Assembly (NCBI RefSeq): GCF_018619185.1
Contig: NZ_JAAXYC010000025.1
Span: 1-46,674, forward strand
From: Streptomyces sp. McG3
Lineage (GTDB): Bacteria > Actinomycetota > Actinomycetes > Streptomycetales > Streptomycetaceae
Length of the DNA stretch: 46,674 bases
Reading direction: 5' to 3'
Position numbers and translations under genes: made by a program. Below are positions 8,712-16,924 of the stretch, in pieces; the stretch's first letter is position 1, and every line of letters begins with the position of its first letter. The notes beneath the pieces are model-generated. The model was not told the origin of the DNA. It made no database searches and saw only the letters and a list, made by a program, of their open reading frames with translations.

Positions 8712-11700
8712 CTACATGTCGGGTATGGCGGTCTGGACCGACATCTGCTTCACCACGGTGAGGTCGAGTGCCCCGTCGTACGCGCGGACCTCGTCGATCG
8801 CTCCGGCGAAGTGCTCAGCCGAGCCGAGCGCCGATCGCCCGACCTGGAGTCCCTTGGTGGTGGACCACAGGGTGTTGTCCGTACCGTGTGCTGTGCTGGC
8901 GAGCTGACCTTCCACATAGAGACGGATCTCGTTCGCGAAGGCGTCATAGACCACGGCCAGGTGCTGGCCGGAGCCGCCGGTGTCGGGCAGTGCCTGGTCG
9001 TCCTGAAAGACCTTGACCGCCGCCGACGCGGAGTCCGTGTCGGCCACCGCCAGCTCCCAGCGCGATGCGGTGCCGCCGTTCGGATCGGGACGGAACCGCA
9101 CCTGTACGCGGTTGGCGGCCGCGCCCGGCAGGGAGAGCACCGTCTGCGGGACCGTGCCGTCGATGGCGGTGAGCTGGGCGCGAGCGGTGACCGTGAAGCT
9201 GCTTGCCCCGTTGGACGGAGCGGCTGCGGTGGCCGCGTAATCCCCTGCCCCGTCCAGCACCAGGTGCCCTGCGCCGACCAGGGCCGGCGGATCGGGTGAG
9301 GCGAACGGATCATCTGGATCGGCCGGTGCGGGCCTGTAGACCCGTGCGTCACCGGCCAGGGTCAGGGCCTGCCCACCACCGGTCTCCGCCGACGTGGTGC
9401 CGTTGGCTGAGTCAAGCTGCCAGTAACCCTGGCGTGTCGGCTTGATCGTCATCAGCTCCGCTACCTGGCCGGCCGGCAGGACACGATCGAACACCCGCAC
9501 CTCGGCGAGGTCGCCCTTGAAATGGTTGCGGTATCCGCTCTTTGCCAGGGCTCGGCCGATCTGGAGTGAACCGTAGGTCTTCCAGGCCGAGCGACGCTGC
9601 GCTGTACCGACGGAGGTCTTGTTCACGTACAGGCGCAGTTGCGGACCGCCGGAAGCCTGCGCGTCGTACACGCCGGTCAGCAGCACCCACGCGTCCTTGA
9701 CCGGGACGAGGGGATTGCCGTCCGTTCCCCTGGCCACAGCCTTCCACTCCCCGAGAGTGTCCACGTCGGTCAGCGGCGTTCCGAACGCCCACGTGCCGAC
9801 CGTGGTGTCGTAGCCGAGGGTGAAGCCGGGCACTCCAGTGCCGTCCTGGCTGACCACCGTCATGTCACGGCTCAGATCCGTGGGCCGCACCCAGGCGCTG
9901 ACGCTGAAACTCCGGGCGGTGTCCAACACCGTGTTGACCGAGTCGAGATAGGAGCTCTCCGTACCGTCGAAAGATGCCGCGGCATCCGCCTTGCCGCCCG
10001 GGCCGACTGCCCCGAAGGCGACGCCGGAACCCTTGTCGGCAGCGAATTTGTCGCGCTCGTCGTGCGCCGAGGTACTGCCCGCCGCATCAGCAAGGTTCCA
10101 CTGCGCGGTGGCAGGCCTGCCCTCGGTCACCAGGAACTCGTAGCGGGCCTTGGTGCCGGCGTTCCCCGCCTTGTCGACGGAGACCACCTCAACCCAGTTG
10201 CGGCCCCACCTCGAAGGCGTCCACGTAACCGAGACCGGCCCGCCGGCCTTGGAGGGCTTGGCAGCCGTAGTGGGGTCCGCGTCGCTGTTGAAGCCGTACC
10301 GGTAGGACTCCACGTCGGTGTCCGGGACGGAGTCGTTGGGGTTGGGCGCGAAGGTGAAGGTTCCCGCTGTGCCCACGCCGTCGTGCTCGACGGAATTCGA
10401 CGGATACTCCAGCGAGTTCACCAGCGGCTTACCTGGCTTGGTCTTGTCGAGAATGAACTCACAGCGCTGCGGAGCACCGTCCGTGCTCCACGGCCCCCAG
10501 CCGTCACCGTCGTAGGCCCGCGCGCTCCAGTAGACGACTACGCCTTCCGGAATGACCGTCTTCACCCGGTGCCTGTATGGAGTGGTGGAGGTCGGCGACA
10601 GATATGAGGTGTCGTACGTGTACGAGGTCTCGGCAGCTGCGCCCTTGGGCGTCCACGCCACCTTGAACTGCACCTTCACCTTGTCCGTCTTGCCGTCGCC
10701 GTGGTCGGGGTCGGAAGCGTAGGCGGTCAGCATCGGAGGCTCTTCCGCATACGGCCGCGAGCTGCCCCACTTGCAGGAACCGCCGGGGTCCGACGACATC
10801 TTGGCAGTCGACATCTGTCGGGGCAGGTTGTTGTAGCTGACCGACAGGTAGGCGTTGCCACAGATCCGCTTCCACTCCGCGAACCGCGACTCGTCCGCGG
10901 CACGCAGCCCCAGAGTCATCGACGACCAGCCGTCTGTCGCGGCCGCCTTGAGCGCACCGGTCAGCTCCCCGGACGCGCCGCTCTCGAAGTGCAGGTTGGC
11001 CTCACCGCCGCATGAGGTCGGCGAGATCGCCTTGTCCACGGTCTCCAGGTGATCGACCCACTCGTCCTTGGTGTTGTTCCAGTCACTGGAGGACGACAGT
11101 GCGCGGTTTTTGCCACCGACCCTGTACAGCCGGATCGGTTCAGCCTTCGGGGTCGCGCTGTAGATGTGGGCGACGCGGGCGGAGAACGAAGCGCCCAGGA
11201 CCTGCTTGCCCTTGTAGAACGAGATCGGCATCGTGTACAGCACCCGGCGTACGCCGACGCCGTTGCAGGAGACCGGGTTGTAGTCGGTGGGGCACTTACC
11301 CACCCCTGCGGAGTCGGAGTACTTCCAGTCCTGCTCTGACGGCATCCCCGACATCACACCGGTCCAGGACGTGCGCGGGGTGGTCCGCTGGGTCGGGTCG
11401 ATCACCACCGGCCACACTGTGTCGGCGCCCTTAAGCAGCGCCTGGTCTGGCATGAGAGTCAGCTTGCCCTTGCTGACCTCGATGTCCAGGGGTGCCCTGC
11501 GGCCGCCTCCGCCCGGCCCCTCCAGGGCCGGATCGAGCTGGGCTTCTCCGTTCTGTGCAGCCGTCCGCGACCGCTTCACCCCCGACAGCCCGGCCCGGGG
11601 CGTTCCGCTCTCGGCGGTCGCGGCCGAATCCCACATGGTGGGCCGGCCTGCCTCGAAGACCGTGCCGTCGACCTCAGCGTCCTTCGCCACGATCGCGCCG

Positions 11701-12407
11701 GACGGGTCCTCCACGACCTTCAGCCCTGACGTCTTCAGCCCAATGTCGATCTTCGCCATCTCGGGGTCGGCCGCTGCCTGAGGCGTCTTGACCACGAGCA
11801 GATGTCCGAAGCCGTCGGCCTCGGCCCGCACCACGAGGTCGACTCCGGGGTGGACCTCCGAGTAGGTCGCGGTGGCCCCCTCGACACTCGGTGCAGGAAG
11901 CACACCTTTGGGCCAGGTCAGCGACATCTCCCTGCCCGCGCGGCGCAGCGTCACGAACGGCTCGTTCGTCGCCCCTCCTGCGAAGGACAGATCGACGGTC
12001 GCGGCCTTGGGACCCCACCGGCCGTCCTTTCGCTTCACGAGCGTCTCGTCGACCTTCACCCACGTGCCGGACCGGATCGTGCGGATCGGCTCGGTGTACT
12101 CCCTCGCCTCGAACGTGCCGTCCGGCTGGGCGAACACCTCCCGGCGCTCAGAACGCAAGCCGACCACCTCGACCGGCGCACCGCTCCTGTCCGCCGCGGC
12201 CGACGCCGCCGCTTCCGTCTGCGCCGGCCCCGACGCCGCCACCGGAGCCGGCGTCAGCGCCGGATCGGTGGTCTTCAGGTCCGGCTCGGAGTCGAAGGTA
12301 AGCCCGGTGGCCATCACGGCCCCGGCAAGCGTGGCTGCCAAGGCCGCGCGCAGCGCGAGACCGCTGCCGATTCGTCTGGACACTCGTCCGCTCTCCATGT
12401 CATTCAT
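8712..12407 (-). CDS. Secreted LamG-domain protein in RHS operon
   Basis: This encodes 1,231 residues. The N-terminus (SRRIGSGLALRAALAATLAG) is a signal peptide. Several hundred residues of beta-rich sequence follow, with an Ig-like segment ending near residue 755 (WVEVVSVDKAGNAG). Two LamG/concanavalin-like domains follow: about 766-985 (SFSVSAWVRP, LQIGRAL, LAEVRVFDRVL) and about 995-1225 (SFTVTARAQL, LQVGRSAL, IDEVRAYDGAL). No catalytic motif is seen, so it is probably an adhesive or scaffold protein. It starts five bases after the FG-GAP stop and is followed by the RHS gene 133 bases on. LamG genes commonly neighbour RHS genes in Streptomyces; whether it helps present or deliver the toxin is inference. 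An alternative start is the ATG at 12398. Confidence 0.88.
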   Translation of the reverse strand: MNDMESGRVSRRIGSGLALRAALAATLAGAVMATGLTFDSEPDLKTTDPALTPAPVAASGPAQTEAAASAAADRSGAPVEVVGLRSERREVFAQPDGTFEAREYTEPIRTIRSGTWVKVDETLVKRKDGRWGPKAATVDLSFAGGATNEPFVTLRRAGREMSLTWPKGVLPAPSVEGATATYSEVHPGVDLVVRAEADGFGHLLVVKTPQAAADPEMAKIDIGLKTSGLKVVEDPSGAIVAKDAEVDGTVFEAGRPTMWDSAATAESGTPRAGLSGVKRSRTAAQNGEAQLDPALEGPGGGGRRAPLDIEVSKGKLTLMPDQALLKGADTVWPVVIDPTQRTTPRTSWTGVMSGMPSEQDWKYSDSAGVGKCPTDYNPVSCNGVGVRRVLYTMPISFYKGKQVLGASFSARVAHIYSATPKAEPIRLYRVGGKNRALSSSSDWNNTKDEWVDHLETVDKAISPTSCGGEANLHFESGASGELTGALKAAATDGWSSMTLGLRAADESRFAEWKRICGNAYLSVSYNNLPRQMSTAKMSSDPGGSCKWGSSRPYAEEPPMLTAYASDPDHGDGKTDKVKVQFKVAWTPKGAAAETSYTYDTSYLSPTSTTPYRHRVKTVIPEGVVVYWSARAYDGDGWGPWSTDGAPQRCEFILDKTKPGKPLVNSLEYPSNSVEHDGVGTAGTFTFAPNPNDSVPDTDVESYRYGFNSDADPTTAAKPSKAGGPVSVTWTPSRWGRNWVEVVSVDKAGNAGTKARYEFLVTEGRPATAQWNLADAAGSTSAHDERDKFAADKGSGVAFGAVGPGGKADAAASFDGTESSYLDSVNTVLDTARSFSVSAWVRPTDLSRDMTVVSQDGTGVPGFTLGYDTTVGTWAFGTPLTDVDTLGEWKAVARGTDGNPLVPVKDAWVLLTGVYDAQASGGPQLRLYVNKTSVGTAQRRSAWKTYGSLQIGRALAKSGYRNHFKGDLAEVRVFDRVLPAGQVAELMTIKPTRQGYWQLDSANGTTSAETGGGQALTLAGDARVYRPAPADPDDPFASPDPPALVGAGHLVLDGAGDYAATAAAPSNGASSFTVTARAQLTAIDGTVPQTVLSLPGAAANRVQVRFRPDPNGGTASRWELAVADTDSASAAVKVFQDDQALPDTGGSGQHLAVVYDAFANEIRLYVEGQLASTAHGTDNTLWSTTKGLQVGRSALGSAEHFAGAIDEVRAYDGALDLTVVKQMSVQTAIPDM

Positions 12408-12412
12408 CGCGG

Positions 12413-14053
12413 TCAGCGAACGGTTGCGCCGAAGGCGGCAACGTCGGTCGGGATCCCGCCCTCACCGGGCCTAAAGGCCTGGGTGGGAGCACCGCCCGAG
12501 GAGACGTTCCACGGGAAGCCGTAGACAGCACGGCCTTGGGCCGGGCCATAGGGCATACCCACGAACAGCAGGGAGGGACTGCTGCCCAGGCTCATGCCGA
12601 GGAACTGGCGGGGTGCGGGTTCCCCGGGGATGCCGTGGCCGGGCTCGATCCAGCTGTCCGCAGCGCCGGGTGCACCCAGCATCGAGAACAGGGCGACGCC
12701 ACCGCTCTCAGTGCGCTCGGCTCCGTACTCCTCACCCGGCACGCCGACGGCAAGACGCATGGTCGCAGCCGTACTGACCGAGTTGGGGGCGCTGTTGACG
12801 GCGGCGACTTTCTGTCCGAAGAAGTCGCCGGGCTCAGCCTCTCCCTCGACGTCAGGTGCGTTCTGATCAATCCACTGGGTATGTACGACGGACTGGTCGG
12901 CCTTGATGTGGTAGACCTGCACCGCTCCGGCATCGACCGTGGTGGAGAGGTCCTCACCTGGTGCTCCCACGGCCAGCATCGAGTCGGTGGCGGTAGCTGA
13001 CCCGCTGGGCCGGTAGGACGCCATCGCCAGCGAGGTCCCGTAGCCGTCACTGTTTTGCGCGGCGCTGTCGGGGCCCTCGACTCTGCCCTGCCCCATGCCG
13101 AACATCGGATCCGGTATGCCACTGGTGTTGAGCGAGGGCCGGAACGCGAGGACGGCACCGGCGAACTGCACGGCACCGATCGACTCACCGGGCGCACCGA
13201 CGACGAAGTGTCGGTCGGTGGATGCGATCGAGGAACCGAAGCGGTCGTAGGGTTCGGTGTCCTCCCAGACGCCTGCGCTGTCCTGGCCGAACGGCGCGGA
13301 CTCCAGGTTTGTACCGTAGACGTAGTGCGCTATCCCGATATCCGCACCGCGGGGCCCGTCCTCACCCGGCACGCCGACGACCAGGAAGGGAACGTTGGTC
13401 GCCGACTTGCCTGCGGCCAGGGCGTATCCAACCCAGTCCTCAGCCTCGTAGCCGTCGGCCAGTTTTCCGTCGGATCCCTGTCGCAGCCCCACGGAGGCAA
13501 CAGTTCCCTGTCCGAGGCCGGTAGGCGATCCATAGATCAGATGCACCAGACCGGCGTCCTTCACGGTGCCGACATCCTCATAGGGAATGCCGACCGCGAT
13601 ATCGGAGCATCCGTCCAGGTTCGCGTCGTACACAGCGATGGAGAATCCGAACTCGTCGCCGCGCTCGGCCCCGTCGGAAATGTTGGGCGTCTCCTGACTC
13701 AGCTCGAGAGTGCCCTTCCCGCCGCCGTAGACGATGTGGACGAGCCCTGCCCGCTCGATTCCGGAAACGGTTGCTTCCGGGTCCGCTATGGCCACGTCGC
13801 GTATGCCGTCTCCGTTGAAGTCGGAGTCCGCTCCGGAACAGGCAGCGGCTGCCACCGAGCTCTGGACGACCGTCCCCGGCGCCGGCGCAGCGTTGAAGGC
13901 CAGTGCGGTGGCCACTACAGCCCCGGCAAGGCCGGCCGCCAGGGCTGCACGCAGCGCGAGTCGGCGTCCCGCCCTTCTGGTCGAGATCTCGCTACGGCTC
14001 GACTGCAGGAAACCAGCGGGGATTTCAGGGGGAACACGCCGGGACTCTGTCAC
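12413..14053 (-). CDS. Secreted FG-GAP/integrin-alpha-like beta-propeller protein
   Basis: This encodes 546 residues from a GTG overlapping the preceding relic's stop as GTGA. A signal peptide (RAGRRLALRAALAAGLAG) is very like that of the LamG protein downstream. About seven FG-GAP repeats follow, each with GxSLA/GFSIA and VGVPGED or VGAPGE cores and Asp-rich calcium-type loops (first: DFNGDGIRD near residue 80). This predicts a seven-bladed extracellular propeller used for binding rather than catalysis. It ends five bases before the LamG gene, so the two are very likely co-transcribed. Its ligand cannot be told from sequence. Confidence 0.87.
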   Translation of the reverse strand: MTESRRVPPEIPAGFLQSSRSEISTRRAGRRLALRAALAAGLAGAVVATALAFNAAPAPGTVVQSSVAAAACSGADSDFNGDGIRDVAIADPEATVSGIERAGLVHIVYGGGKGTLELSQETPNISDGAERGDEFGFSIAVYDANLDGCSDIAVGIPYEDVGTVKDAGLVHLIYGSPTGLGQGTVASVGLRQGSDGKLADGYEAEDWVGYALAAGKSATNVPFLVVGVPGEDGPRGADIGIAHYVYGTNLESAPFGQDSAGVWEDTEPYDRFGSSIASTDRHFVVGAPGESIGAVQFAGAVLAFRPSLNTSGIPDPMFGMGQGRVEGPDSAAQNSDGYGTSLAMASYRPSGSATATDSMLAVGAPGEDLSTTVDAGAVQVYHIKADQSVVHTQWIDQNAPDVEGEAEPGDFFGQKVAAVNSAPNSVSTAATMRLAVGVPGEEYGAERTESGGVALFSMLGAPGAADSWIEPGHGIPGEPAPRQFLGMSLGSSPSLLFVGMPYGPAQGRAVYGFPWNVSSGGAPTQAFRPGEGGIPTDVAAFGATVR

Positions 14054-14400
14054 ATCACCACCGCGCCGAGGGGCTTGCTGCCGAGGCTCGAAGACATTCC
14101 TACCGCGGGACAGCGGCTGAACAGGCCGTCGTCGTCAGGGCCGCCACGGAAGCGCTCCGGCTCCTGCGAGGACCGCAGGCCGCCTTTGCCACCAGCGCAC
14201 GCCATGTACACCACGTCGGCATCAGCAGGACCGTCGATCGTCGCCCCGGGAGAGGCGGTGAGCCGGTCCCGATGCCCGCTTTTGTTGAGATCCGGCTCCG
14301 CACCGAACGGAAATGCCGTTGCGGCCCTAGCCGGTGCAGCCGCGCTCTCTCTGAAACGCGCTGCGCCCAAAGCAAGCGAGCACGTATGTGTGCGCCTCAT
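14050..14400 (-). pseudogene. Degenerate N-terminal FG-GAP paralogue, coupled to the intact copy
   Basis: A 116-residue frame starts at ATG 14400 behind a GGGGTGGGG site. Segments align with the start of the intact FG-GAP protein: PDLNKSGHRD with SDFNGDGIRD, ASPGATIDGP with ADPEATVSGI, and VVYMACAGGKGGL with HIVYGGGKGTL. The calcium-loop acidic residues are partly lost, the signal peptide is poor, and the propeller stops after about one blade. Its TGA overlaps the GTG start of the intact gene. It looks like a truncated duplicate that may still act as a leader cistron setting translation of the operon. Confidence 0.65.
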
Positions 14401-14449
14401 CCCCACCCCGTGTACGACCTGTGAAATACCTGTGACCATGCAGCAGTGG

Positions 14450-14480
14450 AGACTACTTTTCCGGATCATGCTCTTGTCAA
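14450..14480 (-). promoter_or_regulatory. Candidate promoter for the FG-GAP/LamG/RHS operon
   Basis: On the minus strand a perfect -35 TTGACA (14480-14475) is followed after 19 bases by TAGTCT (14455-14450), about 50 bases before the ATG at 14400. The -35 is strong, but the spacer is one or two bases long. No other good candidate lies between here and the first cistron. Confidence 0.4.
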
Positions 14481-14505
14481 GGTTCCGCTCACGCAGAGAC
14501 ACCAA

Positions 14506-14851
14506 GGCTCACTGAATTGGCCATTCTTGACTGGTTCTCACCGAGCTCAGGCGGGTTGGTCTGCTCAGGAGGTCCGCCCCGGGTCGGTGGCCTCCGCTGC
14601 GTCCGCCGGCGCGCTGCCGGGCCTGGCGGGATACTGGACGGGCCATCCGCAGAACCGAGGGCCGGGTCGGCGGCGGAGCTGCGGCGCCCGACTCACCCGC
14701 GCGGGCGCCGCAGGCACATCCCTGCCCCTGGACCAGCCGCAGCCCGGCACGCCTTGTCGCAACTGGGCGGGGCACGTCTCACCGAGCATGGCGATAGTCG
14801 GCAGCGGCGGCTTGGTTGTACTGGGGACAACAGCGCGGAAGAATTGTCGAA
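14506..14851. other. Intergenic stretch without a supported gene
   Basis: This stretch separates the RHS operon promoter from the 3' end of the GH25 gene. Short frames exist on both strands but lack a plausible start, family signal or consistent codon use. I see no hairpin strong enough to call a terminator and no tRNA. Confidence 0.5.
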
Positions 14852-15172
14852 TCAGTCCCAGTTGTTCTGGTTGAGGAAGCGGGCGAAGCCGCGCCAGGAG
14901 TTGGGTCCCATCGCGCCGTCGATCGGGCCGGTGTAGCCGTGTGACGCGGCCAGGCGCTGGACCGCCGCCCAGGAGTTGGGGCCCATCACTCCATCGATCG
15001 GGCCGGTGTAGCCCCAGCCGCGCAGACTGCGCTGGAGCGCCGCGTAGGTGTTCGGGCCGGGAACACCGTCGATCGGGCCGGTGTAACCGGATGTGATCCG
15101 CAGCCAGTTCTGCGCCCGCCGCCACATGACGGGCCCGGGAACACCGTCCTGCTCCGTCGTCGACTTCGGCAG
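14852..15172 (-). repeat. Inverted repeat, left arm (321 bp, wall-binding cassette)
   Basis: This arm encodes the last 106 residues plus stop of the GH25 enzyme. Read by eye, it matches 16601-16921 in inverse orientation with only about two differences: a C/T at 16630 and a T/C in the second repeat near 16765. Identity starts at the LPKST linker and ends at the stop codon. Confidence 0.93.
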
Positions 15173-15934
15173 GGGGTTCTCCCCGGGATCCGGCGGGTCG
15201 GTCGGCTCGGTGACGTCGAAGGCGGAGGGACGGGCGACATTGAGGTCGACCCGCTCGACTCCGCCCACGGAGCCGACGGACGTGTACTGGTGGGCGGACC
15301 AGTCGGGGTAGCGGCCGCCGAGCTCGGGCGGGCCGTGCAGAGTGCCGTCGTTGGGGCCCCAGGAGGCCGCCCACAGGTGGGCCCCGGCGGCGACGGTGTG
15401 GCTCCAGGTACGGGTCCGGAGCGCACCGGTGCTGATGTAGAACCAGGGCACGTAGGCCCCGACGTGTTCCCGGACCCGGTTGAACCAGGCGGACACCTCC
15501 CCGTCCTCCCACAGGCGGGTGGAGTCGTCGAGCACCTCGACGTCCAGCGCGAGCACGTCGCCGACGCGGTAGTCGTGCAGGTTCTCCACGAAGAAGTCGG
15601 CGGCGGCGGTGGGAGTGAGGAAGTCGCCCGACAGGAAGTAGTGGCCCACCCGCAGGCCGGCGGCGCGGCTGCCGTCGACGTGACCGGAGTAGGAGGAGCT
15701 GACGTACGGGCCGTCGGCGAGCTGGCAGCCGCCCGCCTTGACTATGGCGAACCGCTGGCCCTGCTCGGCGGCGAGGGCGTAGTCGATGCCGCTCTGGTAG
15801 TTGGAGATGTCGATGCCGTACAGGTCGGCTGCCCGGGACCCGGGAGAGGCGACCGCGGCGCCGGCGGCCGTCGCGATTCCGGCCGGGGCCAACGCTGTCG
15901 CGAGGGCGCCTCGTATCCAGGTTCTCCTGCGCAT
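14852..15934 (-). CDS. Secreted GH25 lysozyme (muramidase) with C-terminal wall-binding repeats
   Basis: This encodes 360 residues. Start ATG 15934 follows GGAGGAAGT directly. An N-terminal signal (MRRRTWIRGALATAL) is followed by a GH25 barrel: IDISNYQ (Asp42), ALDVEV (Asp131 and Glu133, the usual catalytic pair), and WAASWGP near 188. GH25 enzymes cut the N-acetylmuramic acid to N-acetylglucosamine bond of peptidoglycan. After a Pro/Asp-rich linker, residues 255-360 form a wall-binding region with three GYTGPIDG repeats, each followed by a xMGPNSW or xPGPNTY block (peptidoglycan-binding type). This region is nearly identical, at DNA level too, to the C-terminus of the divergent M23 gene. Confidence 0.93.
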   Translation of the reverse strand: MRRRTWIRGALATALAPAGIATAAGAAVASPGSRAADLYGIDISNYQSGIDYALAAEQGQRFAIVKAGGCQLADGPYVSSSYSGHVDGSRAAGLRVGHYFLSGDFLTPTAAADFFVENLHDYRVGDVLALDVEVLDDSTRLWEDGEVSAWFNRVREHVGAYVPWFYISTGALRTRTWSHTVAAGAHLWAASWGPNDGTLHGPPELGGRYPDWSAHQYTSVGSVGGVERVDLNVARPSAFDVTEPTDPPDPGENPLPKSTTEQDGVPGPVMWRRAQNWLRITSGYTGPIDGVPGPNTYAALQRSLRGWGYTGPIDGVMGPNSWAAVQRLAASHGYTGPIDGAMGPNSWRGFARFLNQNNWD

Positions 15935-15976
15935 ACTTCCTCCGGGAGCCACACGAGACTGGCATGTCCGTGTCAA

Positions 15977-15982
15977 ATTATA
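15977..15982 (-). promoter_or_regulatory. Perfect -10 box (TATAAT) upstream of the GH25 gene
   Basis: The minus strand reads TATAAT here, 43 bases before the ATG at 15934. The hexamer 17 bases upstream (GCGACC) is a weak -35. The 118-bp divergent spacer also has the palindrome TACGCGCGTA (15981-15990) abutting this box, a possible regulator site. Confidence 0.4.
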
Positions 15983-16051
15983 CGCGCGTAGGTTACCGTG
16001 GTCGCGCTTGCTTATGCCATATCAAGTCGCCTGTGCAGACGAGGAGTTGAC

Positions 16052-16921
16052 GTGTGCGATCACCACGGATCCGATGACGGGACCAGGGACCGACCACGCC
16101 CCGGACTCAGTCGGCGCACCCTGCTGCGCGGTTCGGTCACCACGTTCGGTCTGGTCACCGGCGGCAGCCTGCTCCTGGCCGGTCCCGCGCAGGCGGTGGA
16201 CATCTACCACCCGTTCACCGGCTACCCGCACACCGACGGCTGGCAGGACCACCTCGACCGGGGCTCGTTGGGCGGGCTCGACTATGCGATGTCCGTCGGC
16301 ACCCCGCTGCCGGCCGCAGGCGCAGGCACCGTCACCAACATCCCGAACAACGGCACCGGCGGTCACACCGTGACCATCACCCACAGCGACGGGTACCGGA
16401 CGCAGTACATGCACCTGTCGCAGTTCTCGCTGGCCAACGGCTCCTCGATCGGCAAGGGCGGCATCGTCGGCCTCTCCGGCGGCGCTCCCGGCGCACCCGG
16501 GTCCGGAAGCTCCGACGGACCGCACGTCCATTGGCACCTGATCACCCCCGGGGGCACCCGGGTCAATCCACTGGACCACCTGGGCGGCGGCAATGGCGGC
16601 CTGCCGAAGTCGACGACGGAGCAGGACGGCGTTCCCGGGCCCGTCATGTGGCGGCGGGCGCAGAACTGGCTGCGGATCACATCCGGTTACACCGGCCCGA
16701 TCGACGGTGTTCCCGGCCCGAACACCTACGCGGCGCTCCAGCGCAGTCTGCGCGGCTGGGGCTATACCGGCCCGATCGATGGAGTGATGGGCCCCAACTC
16801 CTGGGCGGCGGTCCAGCGCCTGGCCGCGTCACACGGCTACACCGGCCCGATCGACGGCGCGATGGGACCCAACTCCTGGCGCGGCTTCGCCCGCTTCCTC
16901 AACCAGAACAACTGGGACTGA
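16052..16921 (+). CDS. Secreted M23-like (LytM) peptidase-domain protein with wall-binding repeats
   Basis: This encodes 289 residues. GTG 16052 is chosen because GAGGAG lies five bases upstream. A twin-arginine signal (SRRTLLRGS, Arg21-Arg22) leads to AQA near residue 48. The M23/lysostaphin-like domain spans about 50-178: GLDYAMSVGTPLPA (Asp77), YMHLS (His121) and HVHWH (His158, His160). The His usually four residues before the Asp is Leu73; His67 is the nearest alternative, so activity is uncertain. Residues 184-289 are the same wall-binding cassette as in the divergent GH25 enzyme. A shared cassette suggests both act at the same wall site. The stop is three bases from that of the convergent HATPase gene. 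Confidence 0.88.
   Translation: MCDHHGSDDGTRDRPRPGLSRRTLLRGSVTTFGLVTGGSLLLAGPAQAVDIYHPFTGYPHTDGWQDHLDRGSLGGLDYAMSVGTPLPAAGAGTVTNIPNNGTGGHTVTITHSDGYRTQYMHLSQFSLANGSSIGKGGIVGLSGGAPGAPGSGSSDGPHVHWHLITPGGTRVNPLDHLGGGNGGLPKSTTEQDGVPGPVMWRRAQNWLRITSGYTGPIDGVPGPNTYAALQRSLRGWGYTGPIDGVMGPNSWAAVQRLAASHGYTGPIDGAMGPNSWRGFARFLNQNNWD
16601..16921 (+). repeat. Inverted repeat, right arm (321 bp, wall-binding cassette)
   Basis: This is the partner of 14852-15172. The spacer between the arms is about 1.4 kb and holds both catalytic domains and the divergent promoter region. Confidence 0.93.
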
Positions 16922-16924
16922 GCG

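Noticed and set aside
14509..14775. 88-residue minus-strand frame between the RHS operon and GH25 gene
   Set aside because: Arg/Ala/Gly-rich with no start signal or family likeness; probably chance.
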